DNA of 64,000 nucleotides from Xenoacremonium recifei (lineage: Eukaryota > Ascomycota > Sordariomycetes > Hypocreales > Nectriaceae): the NCBI GenBank assembly GCA_012184525.1, contig WOFQ01000037.1:186001-250000 (forward strand), given 5' to 3'. The notes below the pieces were generated by a model. The model ran no database searches and was not told where the DNA came from. It saw only the letters and a program-made list of their open reading frames with translations. The position numbers were made by a program, and so were the translations under genes. Each line of letters opens with the position of its first letter. The stretch's first letter is position 1. Shown piece after piece: positions 10,236 to 22,677 of the stretch.

Positions 10236-11126
10236 CTAGAAAGTCCCTTCGCCATCGTCTCCATCTCCATAATCCTCGCCAAAGTCAGAGCCATTGTCGA
10301 AATAGTTCTCCGCATCATAGTCGCCAGCATCTTCATCATCATACACTTCATCCTGCTCTTCCTCGTCCAAGCCTTCTTCACCATCCAGATCGGCACCCTC
10401 CTCGCCTTCTTCTTCCTTCATGGCGTCTAACCGCTCGAGCAGGTTCTTACCCTGCAGCTCGTCGCCGTCTTCGCCATGAATGCCCATTCCAAACGCCTCC
10501 TCTGCCGATGGCAACGCCGAGATATTGCTGATCTCCAGTTTTCGGCGCTTTCCGGCACGACCGTTCGTCGCCCCGGCCTCAATTGTCTCTAGCAGCTCTG
10601 CAGGAAAAAGTTCGCGGCAGATTGGCCGTGAACTCCAATCGGGCAGTGCGCGCTCCTCGCGGACGAAGCGTTGTGAGTATGTGGGCATGGCCACGAAAGG
10701 GTCGACTGAGGCCTTGTTCTTGACGCCGTAGCGAGCGTTCATCTGATCCTGGCCGTACATTTTTCGTGGGTTGAGGGGGTCGTGGAGGGATGTCCGTTTG
10801 GAGGTGTAGAGCGCGGATGAGTGTATCTGGTGGCGGAGGAGAAGGAAATGTTGGATTGATGACTTTTCGGTGGATGAGAGTTCTTTCGGCGTTGGGACGG
10901 TGTGTGGCTATACAGATTTGTGTCAGCAAAGATATGCCAAGTTATCATAACAATAGCTGAAGGGAGGGAAATCGTTGGTGTAGTCGAAGGCCAGACTCAG
11001 ACTCACAGGAAACAGATCTGACGGGCGCGCATCCGGTTCTTCGCCCGTATCCCAGGGCACGTTGGGTCGCCCGCCCCTGCCGCCGCCTCGTCCGCCTCGT
11101 CCGCCTCCAAACCCGCCTCGAGACAT
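10236..11126 (-). CDS. RPC31: RNA polymerase III subunit Rpc31 (Rpc7/POLR3G family)
   Basis: Two exons (11126-11007, 10907-10236) encode 263 residues. The intron has a CCT|GTGAGT donor, a GCTGACA branch site and a TATAG acceptor. The N-terminus is MSRGGFGGGRGGRGGGRGGR followed by PNVPWDTGEEPDARPSDLFP, the Gly/Arg-rich start and PW motif seen in this subunit. The middle has a helical segment (SIQHFLLLRHQIHSSALYT) followed by DPLNPRK and YSQRFVREERALPDW. The C-terminus is very acidic (DGEEGLDEEEQDEVYDDEDA, then DYDAENYFDNG), a hallmark of the family. The protein belongs to the Pol III-specific initiation subcomplex that transcribes tRNA and 5S rRNA genes in the nucleus. An in-frame methionine at 10760 (MYGQDQ) is internal, not the start. 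Confidence 0.93.
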
Positions 11127-11789
11127 GTTTGCGACGCGAGGTTGCTGTCCAGCGCCGCCTAAAAGCTGGTCGTGATGGGCGATCCTCGAGGTTGGTTTGC
11201 GTAGGGGAATTTTATAGCGGGGTGAGAGGTAGATTTTGGGTGCATCAGCCTCAGGCGCGGAATTGGCTCCGCTTACGAGATCTGGAGCAAATATACACCC
11301 AATTAAGCCTAGATCTTCATCACTTTCAATGTTTTCAAACAGCAAAGCCCTGAGCCCGAACACTACTAAACCTCGAGACCTGATAATAGCCTATGCTTGA
11401 CCACATAATCCTACTCAATCAAGATCCAAAACACCATTTTTTTACCCTGAAATTCTCGCCGTTATTAAGCATACCAGCCTCAGCAGTTCTGTTGACCTGG
11501 TGCAGATCCCCTAGTAGCACGTGTAAAATTCCTGTCCTTGACGATTTCGTATGTGGGGGAAGGCGCATCCCTCCAGCCCTGCCAAAGAAAACTCCCCGCT
11601 GTAAACGGAAAGACGCAGGCGATGTGATGCTTCCCGCCCAGGTATCGAGACTTACGTATCACGTCTAAGTTTCCTTCAACTTCCACAGTCAACCAAACCG
11701 AAGCCCGTCATTAATCACCACCGCCTTCTTCCCATTCATTTTTTTTTTTTCATCATCAATCTAACTAGCAAATAAACTACCTTCGCAGC
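11127..11789. other. Divergent intergenic region between RPC31 and the ARM-repeat gene
   Basis: About 660 bp. It contains a T-rich tract (about 11739-11750) shortly before the ARM-repeat start. No gene is recognised. Confidence 0.45.
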
Positions 11790-13002
11790 ATGGTGCACAG
11801 AACTGTCCCCGTTCCTCGCATTGAGGTTACAGGAAGTGCACCTGTCCTGCCCTGTCCAGAGCTTCAGAGCCACATCCTAGAGCTTGAATGTGACGCTGCA
11901 CTGCCTCTCGACGCCAGAGTCTTTAGCGATGTTGAAATACAACTCAACGGTCAGTATTTTCACAGCGTCCATCCAGTTCAGTCCTCTGAAAGACAACAAT
12001 GGCTGACAGTCCTCAGAGGGCAACTCCCCGCCGCTCATCCCAGTTCTCCTCCCGCCGCTCCAGAGAATCATCATGAATTCCACGAGCCGGGATGTCAAGC
12101 CTGCCATAGAGCTCATCACCAAACTCCTGGCCCCCCTGCCCTACAGGGAATGCCTCACGATCACCGATGAGCCAACACTCGTCATGGCCTTTAATGCGGC
12201 GAGCCCCAGTGCGGTTCGCCTCGCCGTCGCCATCCTCGCCAAAGCCGCACAATCCGCCGACGGGGCTGCAGCACTTGGGAATATGCCCCATCTGTTCAAA
12301 GCCCTCGTTACGCAATGGATGCTCCATCCCGACACAGGCGTTGCTGAGAATGCAGCCAAGGTGCTGGGCGATCTCCTCGAGGTTGACTCTACAATCGGCG
12401 ACGACGGCAAACGCTGGCACCCTTCTGGTTACAGTAGACACAATATGAACGGAGACGCTCCCACCGGCCAACTAGTAGACTCTGCACTGACTAGTACTCG
12501 CTCTCCGGGCTCCGGTCGACTTTGGCCTCTTTTCCTCAACGATGCTGAATGTCTCTCCATCATTGTCGACGCCTGCACAAGCCCTGATCGCAATACATAC
12601 GCAGTTAGTATCTCTCAGGGTCGCTTGCTTCGTCTTCTCCCGCGACTAGCTACTATTGACTTTCAGAAGCTTTGCGGATCGGGTCCTCCAACCTTCAGCT
12701 TCCCTGTGCCCGATGAAGCGAGAGCATATGGCAATAATTTATTGCACTGGGCTGGGCTATTCATGGTGGATTATGACGATGTGTTAATGCGCATGAATCT
12801 CCATGAGTTCATAGAGAGGCTTGTGAGTCTCATGCGAATCTCAACCAGGTCGAGAAGCTGCTGGATAGTATGGAAGAACTTCGTCGAGCATGCGCTTCAG
12901 TGGCATAAAGATCTCAAGAACACCTTAAATGAACTTCCGGGGAAGACGGTGGAGGAAGAGGCAGAGCCTTTACGGCAATACATCCGGCAACTTATCGCCT
13001 AG
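11790..13002 (+). CDS. ARM-repeat protein resembling Hsm3/PSMD5 proteasome chaperones
   Basis: The best model joins 11790-11949 to 12017-13002 (381 residues), using G|GTCAGT, a GGCTGAC branch and CCTCAG|AGGGC. It restores PPLIPVLLPPLQRIIMNS upstream of the longer frame. The protein is a run of helices with ARM/HEAT character (AVRLAVAILAKAAQSADGAA, FKALVTQWMLHPDTGVAENA, KVLGDLLEVD). This resembles the Hsm3/PSMD5 (S5b) group, which helps assemble the 26S proteasome base. The family call rests on general pattern, not a diagnostic motif. The C-terminus is uncertain. From about 12816 the annotated frame has poor codon use, while the next frame reads ESHANLNQVEKLLDSMEELR up to a TAA at 12906-12908. 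That implies a small intron (for example 12766-12818, giving 332 residues) or an indel. Confidence 0.6.
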
Positions 13003-13355
13003 CTGTGTTCAACGGTTGGATTCAGACGGAAACGTAGCGTGTGATGTTGGAGGCTTCACAAGCGAGTCTCGAGATTTTCTTCTTTGTATTATAGCGATGC
13101 TTAGAATACTCGCACAGTCGAGGTTAAAAAGGGACAACCCCCGTATCAACTTGAAATTGCCTTTTAACGTTCTAACAAGAAGACCAACGACTATATTCTC
13201 GTGTCCGGAAATAAGTTCGCATACAATCCCCCTTTTCCATCCTCGGGGACTTGAAACTACAGTACCACTTTGAAACAAATACAAATAATACACACTTTCT
13301 ACCTCTATCCCACCCAACGCCCCAGACCATCAGCAGTCCGCAGAGATATACGAGT

Positions 13356-16300
13356 CTACAGCATCCGCCGCGCATCCGCCTCGCGGTCCCCCAGCGTGCC
13401 CTCAGTGGTGCGGCTCACGGTGCTGTCGCGGCGCCGCTCGCCCACACGAGTCATCCCGTCGATGCCGAGCCCGACCTCACCGACGCGGCGGAAGACGAGC
13501 AGCAGGGCGCTGCGCAGGTCGGCGGTGAGGTCCTTGGCGAGCAGCTCGACGGCGAGCGGGTAGAAGTCGGGGATGTGGGCGCGGAAGGCGTCCTCGGGGA
13601 AGGTGGCGAAGCCTTCGAGGACGTCGACGACGACGGGGCGCCAGGCGACGATGTTGCGGTGCTGGCTCTCCTCCTCGAGCTGCGAGTAGCCGTGGATGAT
13701 GTCCTTGCACAGCGGGACGAGGGCGGCCTCAACGTCGGGACGGCTCTCGAGACGCTCGGGGGTCGCGTCGGCGTACATGCGGAACAGGATGGAGATGTAC
13801 GTGGCCGCGGAGCCGCTCTCCTGCTTGAGTAGGTTGGGAGGCTGCTTCATGAAGCCCTCGCGCCAGAGACGCATGCGCAGCTCCTTGTCGTCGTTAAAGC
13901 GGCGGGCGAACTGGAACGAGCGCTTCAGCAGGGCCATCAGGCGCAGCAGCTCTGTTGAGGGGATGTGGTTGTAAACGGTATCGTTGCTGAAGAGCTCGTT
14001 GACCGTCTCGATCATGAGGAGTTGCAGTACGCATCGCGAGATGATGCGGTTGAAGAAGCGCCGACGGGCAGCGGTGACGACCACAGGCTGCTGCTGCAGA
14101 TTCGACGAGGGCTTGAACTCCTCCAGACCTCCTTGAGGGGTGGGTAGCTCATCCTCAGGGCGTGGTGATAGGGGAGGCAGTATCGAGTCTGCATCTGAGC
14201 CAAGCCCGTTCTCATCACCATTGATCTTAAGCGACTTCTCGTCAACAGGGGTATCGCCCTTGGGGCTTCCAGCAGAGAAATCCAAGCCATTCGGAGGTGG
14301 TGACAGAGATGCCGTTGAGTTGATGGCGGTTGCAGTGAACAGCTGGTACGCCGTTGTCCGCTCAAAGAGTTCGCAGAAGGCGCCCACAATCTTGGTCCAA
14401 TGCTGAGGCTTGAACTTGGTGACGTTCTTGAGGATCAGCTGTTGTAAGCAGTTGCTGCCGATTCGAGAAATTGTGTCGTTCTCTTGACATATACAGAGAG
14501 CGAGAAGTTCCAAGAACCTATCTAGCATGTACTCGAGGGCATCGAAGTAGTGAGTGAAGAGCGTGATCATGTTCCGCAGCGCCTGAATCATGGTTGTCGA
14601 AAGCCACACCGATAGCTCTTCGTGGTTTAGAACATTGCTCATCTCAGGACGAGATCGGAGGACCATGAAAATGGGATATAGCTGTTGTCGCCATAGCGTA
14701 TCCCAGAACTCGGCGGGAAAGTCTCCTCCATACTTCAACAGAGCCTCGAAGAAGTACTCCAAAGCGTTTGAGCGCACCTCGAGGTCTTCTCCTGTCATAA
14801 GGACGTCGTGGAAAGCAAATAGAACCGGGAACCAGTAACCCTCTTCGACGGAAGTGTTATACCTTGATCGTTTCAAGACGTCGGCGTTGGCATTGGCTCC
14901 AGCTCCTTGTCCGTATTTCAGTGATAAGGGACACTCAGGAGTCTTCAGCATAGTGGGGATGAGTGATTTCAATAGCTCCAATGCCGCCAAACTCTTTTTC
15001 TGGAACTTCAGGTTCTTGGAGAACTCAGTCAGGCAGACAATGAGATCCGTAAATGCTCCTTGCGAGATGACCACTCCGAACTTGGTCTTGTAGACTTGGT
15101 TAACGTTTTCATAAGCCAAGTTCACAATGCTTTCGTAAGGTTCACGCGCTGCCACAGTGAATACTCCAAACATGGTCCTCCAACCAGAGCGGATGTTGTC
15201 CCCTCGGGCCTGGATCATCTGAATCAGACACCGCAGCACCATGTCCTTGACAGTGACATTGTTTGAGTTGGCCAGGACATGCTCGAAGGGCTTCAAGAAA
15301 TCCTTCTGGAACTTGAAACCTGCCAACTCCTCAATCTCCATAAATCGCATTGAGAGCTGGCGGAGAGAGTCAAGGGCAAAGAAGACAATGTTCATGTTGG
15401 TGTGGCAGCCGACACGGTTGAAGTGCTCGCCGAGCACATCCCAAATATTGCTCCACTCGAACCTGACACGGTCCATGTTGTAGTAACTGATCTCAACAAT
15501 CTTCTGCAAGCTATAGGTTCTTGGCGAGTCATTCGACCCAGAAACCTTGATCTCGTCCCAGCTCACTTCAGTCAAAGCCTTGGCGAAGAAGACCATGGCT
15601 TCACCTGACAAGTGGGCGGTGTTGGTAAAGATGCGATCAACACTTCGGATGACTTCGTCTGATCGGCTCTCGAGCGCAATCTCGTTGGAGAACCCTCGAG
15701 ACCCGGTCCCTGATCGTGGTCGCGGTCGAGGTCTTGACTGAGTAGATGACCGAGACTCCAAAGTGTCGGATCTTTGGGGAGGCATAAAGCGAGCCTTCGA
15801 AACATCAGGGATGACGCTCTCATCAACTCCGCCAGTGATGAGCTGAAGCCGGTCGAGTTGACTGATGCACATGAGAATGTCTTTCCAGGACTCTCTTAGC
15901 ACATTGCCCTCTGTCTGTCCAAGCTCCAGAATGACTTTCAAGGCTTCAATGTTCTTGGCTAGGATCTCTTGAGGATTGTTGAGGTTGGTCGTGTTCTTCA
16001 GGGCAGACATAAAGGCTTCCCTTGGAGTGGACAGGTCGAAGATGCAAGCAATCTTCGTGGCAAGCTTCATGCCTTCTAGACACAGCTTGTTCACCTCAAT
16101 GTTGTGTGACTTCTGGATCTGGCTGGACAGAGTCGAGAAGATTGACATCCAGATGACATCAAACATTGGGCCAACATGTTTGAAGGAGCTTGCAAGAATG
16201 TATTTGGAACCTGCTTTTGTGGCATTGCGACGCTGGCTCTTGAACAGGTTCTTGAAAAGTTGTTCGGATCGCAGCGAAATCTCCTCCGATTGTTGCATAT

Positions 16301-18913
16301 ACGCTTCTCGCTGAAGATCACGTCCAACGTTGGAGAAGGCCTGGCCCAGGTTGGCAGCGAGGCCGGTCGGCTGTGCAGGCGTCGCCCCGGCGATTGCAGC
16401 AGCATCCCGCTCACTCTTCAGGACGATTTCGTTCCCAGCAATCTCGTCATAGATGCCAATCAGGTAATCGTCTGGCAAGTCGGCGTTGTCGTTGATGCCT
16501 CGGTTGTTCTTGATAAAATCCTCCTTGCTCATTCTCCGCGCAACCTTGCTGCTGTGCAGATCAGTGTTCAAGAGGATAACAGAGTAGGCCAGGACGTAGG
16601 CAGTGTCTGCATTGGCGAACGCATTAGGATTTCCAAGAACGTATCGCTCTGCAAACTTCAGCATGAATCGATCAATCTTCTGGGCTTCGCCAGGGAGACG
16701 GAAGGATTGCAAGAACTGGCGCAGAGCATCAACGAATCTCCTCTTTGCAAACTCCATGGTATCCACGAATGCGTGCATGATGTCGATGTTCTTCTGGTCA
16801 CCTTCACCCAGGTATTCACCAATCATCGCCTTGTCGAGTCGATCCTCCTTCAGGAGAAACACAGCGATATCATGTGGACTATCGCTAGGGATGAAGCCGT
16901 CCCGTAGGAGCAGCTTAATGCCGTTCTTCGGTTTGAAGTTGAACTGCCGGATCGCGTTGGTGAGGGCCGTCTTTCGAGCCTTGTCCTTCTCTAGTTGATC
17001 TGGGTCGTCCTCCAATACGGGCGTTGAGGGGGGTAGAGGGGTCTCAATGCGCGAGGCACTATCGCTCATCGTGGGATCGATAGAAGGCCTAACGTCCTCG
17101 AGAGATGCTCTGTTGTCTGTTTCCACCCGAGCGGGATCCGCATCTCCACGAATAGGGGCAGACCAATTCACGAGTGACCTGAGGGTTTCCACCAGCGCCT
17201 CAAGGGATAGCCGTTTGATGGCATACTCCTTGGGATAATCGGGGTCGTGCTCGGGATGTGGCGCAATATGAGCTACGGTCAGCGGAGGGGGGAGGGTAGG
17301 CTTAAGCTGCCATTCGCTTGCCACCGGGTTCTTAGCCCGCATTTCCTCGTAGACCTGCTCATGGATGGTGGTGATGGTTACAGGGTTCGTCGCGAACTTG
17401 GACAGATCTTCGATGATTGTCTGGTAAATGTTGTCGACCGACTGATCACAGTCGTAGTTGAGGTAGATCTCAACAAGCGCCTTGGGGTCAGCGCAGAGCC
17501 TGTTGAGAATAGTCACAAATTGTATCTTTTGGGACAGGGGCGCGTTCCTCCGGGCCAGGAGCGCCAAGTAGATCTCGTTTAGGAACACCTCAATCTCTTT
17601 CTAACGGGATGTGAGCAGTTGACCCTAGTCGCAATAGTGTAAAACACTCGTACCTTGAACGACGATCGCATATACTTCATCATCAGCCAAAATATCTCGC
17701 TGCAAATGTTGAATATCCTATCCACCGTGCTGGCGCCGTTACGAGTGATGCTGAGACAGAGGTAGAACTTGATCGCCTGGAGAAAGCTCGTAGGCTCGTT
17801 GCTCTTGGAATTTTTAATAGTACAAAGGGGAGAAGCAAAGACGGAAATGTTGTTGTTGAGCAGTGTGTGGATGAGGTGGAGGGAGATGAGTTTCGAGCGC
17901 ATAGGCTGCCCGCGGATATCGTAGAGTTGGTCAGGGGGCAACACCTTCGTCGAGAGGTTGCAAAACGACCGGAACACCAAGTAAGCATCGCGGATGTAGA
18001 CTTCGTCCTCTGCATCCAAGGCGTCGCTGTCGTCTGTCGCGGTGGACTCGTGTCCTGGGTGGCTCGTGGATGCGCTGTCCGTCTCCTTCTGCTCGGGCTT
18101 CAGCCGAGTCACCATAGTCGGGCCGTCCCCGAGGTTGGAATCATCGAAGCTCTTCCGATGTTCGAGGTCCTTCAGCGTGAGCTTCACCCCGTTCTCAGAC
18201 GGCTCTGTCGCAGCCTGCTCGGACGGGGCCGGCGTCGAGTCGTCTTCGTCCACGCTATCCGGGGCGCCGTTGGCGTGCTCGGCAGCATCAAAGGTCACAT
18301 TGCTCGAGCTGTGCTTGAGGTTCTGCAGGCTTAGACGAGCCTCCTTCATATGTAATCTCGTCTTGACTCGCTCGAAGACGGTTCCAACCATCTGCGTCAA
18401 GGTGCCCTGGGCCACTTGCTGGTTGGCGGTGCTCCGCGACAGCAGAAAGACATTGTAGACTTGGCGCACGGCCTTGAGGAGACCCGCGCCGTGGACCACG
18501 ATCTTGTCATTCAGAACCGCGGCAAGGAGGGATTTGACAATCTGCAGCTGTATCTCGACGGCAGTCGTCTCGCCCTGAAAGCAATCGCAAATCGTATCGA
18601 TGGCTCGCTCGATCAGGGGCGGCGCGGGTTCGGCACCATCGGGCTGAGCTTCCTGGGGGCTTGGCACGGAGAAGTAGGAATAGGATATGAGCTTTCCGAT
18701 GCAGTCGAGAGCCGTCGTCACGAGCTGGACGTTGGTCGACTTGGACGCGAGCTGTAGCGGCGCGAAGACGATCTCGGGGTCGGGGAGCTGGTCCTGCTCC
18801 TTGATAGCTTCGCGGGCCTTGTCCGTGGACTCGGCAAGCTGCTTGTTCTTATGGGCATCTTTGGAATTCGCAATGGCGTCCAGCGAGGACACCACAAACT
18901 TGAGGGAGCTCAT
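13356..18913 (-). CDS. SEC7: Sec7, guanine-nucleotide exchange factor for Arf GTPases (BIG type)
   Basis: Two exons (18913-17654, 17600-13356) encode 1834 residues, close to the size of other fungal Sec7 proteins. The 53-nt intron joins SSFK to KEIEVFLNEIYLAL. The N-terminal third contains the dimerisation (DCB) region and the HUS box (EIYLNYDCDQ). The Sec7 domain begins near residue 625 (ALTNAIRQFNFKPKNGIKLL). Its glutamate finger lies in FRLPGEAQKIDRFML, followed by AYSVILLNTDLHSS and MSKEDFIKNNRGIND. Long helical HDS domains follow, and a variable Pro/Ser-rich linker precedes the last segment. Sec7 activates Arf1 at the trans-Golgi network and drives vesicle formation. The many long open frames on the opposite strand are shadows of this biased coding sequence. 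Confidence 0.96.
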
Positions 18914-20298
18914 GGGGGAGCACAGGGGAGACCAGCGGCCATTCGCGGGACAACCGGATGTGCGCAGGAGAAAGGGAGCGTCGAGGTCGAGGGTCGAGGT
19001 TCGAGGATCGCGAGCCGAGAGATCGAGTCTGCGCTGGGATTACGCACCCGTCGAATAGGGGACTGGCCTGTGATGAAGTGGCCTCGCCGTCGAGCTTCAG
19101 GCGGCCGCAATGAGCGCCTTCGGGAGCAGGTTCAGCTACGAGACGATGCTGCTGCCTTGTCCGTTGAAGAATGGAGAGGCCACATGCAAAAGATGCGGCT
19201 CCGGCTGGGATCGATGTGGACAGCGTTTCCAGGTTCCCAAAATTGAGCTGAAGTGAGCAGCACCCTGGCTCTGGCCCATTGGATCAAAGGATACCTTGCC
19301 AGAGGAGACCTAGCGGGCTTGGGGAATTGGCGTTCCAGGGGACACGAGCCACCTCCCTACTACCAGCCTTAGCGCGAGCCCTGGCCAACGGGCACGTTTT
19401 CGACGATGGACGTCTGAGTCAGCCTAAACGGTGGGAAACGGCGTTTCTGGACGGAGCCCCTTTGGCCCCTTGCTTCGCTGCCGTTCGCCGGCCACCTATC
19501 GGCGATTTTATATCGGCCATCGATAGGACAAACAGCCTTTGTCGCTCTCCCTGTCCCAACATGGCGAGAAGGCGCATTGGTCGTACGACAGACGGAACGG
19601 TGACCGAAAAACGGAGAATTCCTCCCTTGCGCGGTGGCTGCCATGAATTGTAGTAGCAATAAGGCTTAAGAAACTCTTTTCGGGGTTCAATTCACGCCGC
19701 TTCAGCCTCACACCCAAACAGATCATCGCGCCAGAACACGGCGAGCCAACAAAAAAATCTCGGTGATTAATCGGTACGACTCAACCCGAACCACTGGCCA
19801 CAATCCCCAGATTTCCCTGCAGCTGGCCTCAGGGCGCATTGCAGCGGCTTCCAGCGGGAGTTTGGGCCTTCTAGCGCTGTAGGGCCGCGACTTGCAGCGA
19901 GTAACGGTTCTTCCAGGGGATCAATTGGGGGCGATTGGGGGGTCTTTCGAGGGAGCCGCCCACCAGGCTAGTGCCCGACCAGGCTTAGCGCCCCAAAGCT
20001 CTAGCATTGGACGGAGCTCAACGCAACTAACGCAAAAACTGGACTGCCAACCCCAAGAATTTCCATCATCTCGACAAGCCTCTGCCTCCTGATAATTCCC
20101 GCGCCCAGCAGCAGCAGCAACAGCACTGCGGCTTCGTCTCCCTCATCTCGTCCCTCCCAATTGCTGTTGCGTCCCTGCCAATCCGGCCTGGTGAGTGTCC
20201 CTGAGCGCCGACGCAATTGCGCCCTCGCCCGATGCGACCTGTGAACTGACCCAACTCGCCACGTCTGTAGCAAGAGCTATTTTCCTCCGTCTGCCACA
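18914..20298. promoter_or_regulatory. Divergent region between SEC7 and the PDH E2 gene
   Basis: About 1.4 kb separates two divergent housekeeping start codons. The right end holds a candidate 5'-leader intron of the E2 gene, listed separately. CAG-repeat-like sequence lies near 20107-20126. Open frames in this stretch overlap each other on both strands and show no family resemblance. Confidence 0.45.
20191..20270 (+). other. Candidate 5' UTR intron of the PDH E2 gene
   Basis: An 80-nt segment begins CTG|GTGAGT, has a CTGAC branch-like site near 20246, and ends GTCTGTAG at 20270, 28 bases before the E2 start codon. All three signals match introns in the window. It contains no part of the coding frame, so only transcript data can confirm it. 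Confidence 0.6.
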
Positions 20299-21741
20299 AT
20301 GCTCAGCGCCGCTATCCGGAGGCGAGTCCTCGCTCCCACCCACCATGCCCTGCGAACCGGCTTCACCGCGCACGTCGTGAGGTACTATGCCTCGTTCCCC
20401 GGCCATCAGGTCATCAAGATGCCCGCCCTGTCGCCCACAATGCAGGCGGGCAACATCGGCGCGTGGCAGAAGAAGCCCGGCGACAGCATCGCCCCCGGTG
20501 ACGTCCTGGTCGAGATCGAGACCGACAAGGCCCAGATGGACTTCGAGTTCCAGGAGGAGGGTGTGATTGCCAAGATCCTCCGCGAGTCTGGCGAGAAGGA
20601 CATCCCCGTCGGCAGCGTACGTCAGGCCCCATCGTTCGCTTCGCTCCCAACTAACCCGACATCCCGAACATAGCCCATTGCTGTCCTGGTCGAGGAGGGC
20701 ACCGACATTGCTGCCTTTGAGAAGTTCACCGTCGAGGACGCTGGTGGTGACGCCGCCAAGCCCGTCGAATCGAAGAAGGAGGCCAAGGCCGACGACTCCA
20801 AGCCGGCCCCTTCGACCCCCGAAACCGCCCCCGAGCCCGAGCAGTACACTTCCTCCGAGGGCCGTCTCCAGCCTGCGCTCGACCGTGAGCCCAACATCTC
20901 TGCTGCCGCCAAGCGACTGGCCCGCGAGACCGGCGTCAACATTGACGGCATCAAGGGCACCGGCCAGGGCGGCAAGATCACCGAGGAGGACGTCAAGAAG
21001 GCCGGTAGCGCTCCCGCTGCCGCCGGTCCTGCCGCCGCTGCCTACGAGGACATCGCCCTCAGCGGCATGCGCAAGACCATTGCCAACCGACTGCTCGAGT
21101 CCACCCAGACTAACCCTCACTTCTACGTCACCAGCTCCATCACCGTTAGCAAGCTGCTGAAGCTCCGAGCGGCGCTCAACGCCTCTGCTGCGGGCAAGTA
21201 CAAGCTGTCAGTGAACGACTTCCTCATCAAGGCCATGGGCATTGCCAGCAAGCGTGTTCCTCAGGTCAACTCGAGCTGGCGCAACGACACCATCCGCCAG
21301 TACAACGCCGTCGATGTCTCCGTCGCCGTCTCGACCCCCACCGGCCTGATCACCCCTATTGTCACCGGCGTTGACGGTCTCGGCCTCGAGTCCATCTCCA
21401 ACAAGGTCAAGGAGCTCGCCAAGAAGGCCCGCGACGGCAAGCTCAAGCCCGAGGAGTACCAGGGTGGCACCATCTCCATCTCCAACATGGGCATGAACGC
21501 CGCTGTCGACCACTTCACCGCTGTCATCAACCCTCCCCAGGCCGCCATCCTGGCCGTCGGCACCACCAAGAAGGTCGCCGTCCCTGCTGAGAACGAGGAC
21601 GGTACCAGCGGAGTTGCGTGGGACGATGTCATCACTGTCACTGCCAGCTTCGACCACAAGGTCGTCGACGGCGCTGTCGGTGCCGAGTGGATCCGGGAGT
21701 TCAAGAAGGTTCTCGAGAACCCTCTGGAGCTGCTTCTGTAA
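20299..21741 (+). CDS. LAT1: Dihydrolipoamide acetyltransferase, E2 of pyruvate dehydrogenase
   Basis: Two exons (20299-20616, 20674-21741) encode 461 residues, the normal length for fungal E2. The 57-nt intron has a GTACGT donor and a CTAAC branch. The N-terminus is rich in Arg and hydroxyl residues (MLSAAIRRRVLAPTHHALRT), a mitochondrial presequence. The lipoyl domain follows, with lipoyl-lysine K77 in VEIETDKAQMDFE. A Pro/Ala/Glu-rich linker leads to the E1/E3-binding domain (PNISAAAKRLARETGVNIDG). The catalytic domain ends with the active-site motif DHKVVDG, including the His and Asp of HxxxDG. The enzyme transfers acetyl groups from lipoamide to CoA in the mitochondrial matrix and forms the core of the complex. 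Codon use is strongly biased to C/G endings, which indicates high expression. Confidence 0.97.
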
Positions 21742-22677
21742 GTGAGAGCAGTGGACGATTCGAATTCGAGGACTTTCTTGAACACCTTGGGCGTATGTGG
21801 GGGAATGCATTTATAGATCAACAAGAGAAGAACCTCGAATTTGTGGAGGACAGGGAGAAAAGGGAAGCAGAGAGAGAGAGACGACAGTGGAGGACACCTC
21901 GGAAAACGACGGCCTCTTGCTGGACCTGGGGGGCCTTGAAGCCGATCATCCCGTGTACAATGACCTTTGATTAATACTACTATTTTCTGGGGGTGTGATT
22001 TTACACTGCTTCAGTTGACAGGTTGACCTTGTTCTTGTTAAGGGTGACTGTAAGATGCACTGAAATAACAACTGGAGATCTCTGTAGGTCTCATCTTGGA
22101 GTTTTCATTATTTTTGTAGCGAAAGAAACGGATAAACATTCCTTCACTGACCACCTTGTGGCCAGAGGGGGAAGCGTCCACTGCCAAATGGGATTGAAAT
22201 CGAGATCTAGCGCCCAGGATTGCCTTCTCTTGAACATTGCGACAAATGCGCTGTAATGACTTGCCAGCATCGCATCTCGGATTATCGACGATGCGATCGA
22301 GTACACATCGACCATTTTGTGCGTACCTGGGCACGTTGTGACGTAGCGAGTTGGCGAGTCCCATCAGTCGTTCCATACCCTTGAGTCCTTTCGGGAATTC
22401 CAGTTTTGCATTGCGAATAGCTTCTTTGTTGGTGTGCTCAGATTGTATCGTCGATTTACTGAGTCTGCTGGTAGGGGTTTCGTTGGTAAACAGCTGGCGA
22501 CTTCGTCTCCATGGGGAGGCTCTTTGACGCGGACTCTTTTTTTGGTAGTAAAACCGTCCGTCAGGGTGTTTGCGTTCGGCTTGTCAATGATGCCTTATAT
22601 GACGCCGTCGAATATTTGGTATGCAGCTTGCAGTTAACCCTGTGTGCTCAGCCCGCATGCGCGTGCGTCTCTGATTA

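Noticed and set aside
13251..13832. Plus-strand frame over the 3' end of SEC7
   Set aside because: It overlaps the SEC7 C-terminal coding region, and its Gly/Glu/Asp-rich product reflects antisense reading of biased codons.
16176..16907. A 243-codon frame antisense to SEC7
   Set aside because: It lies wholly inside the conserved Sec7 coding region on the other strand. The Sec7 motifs explain the sequence.
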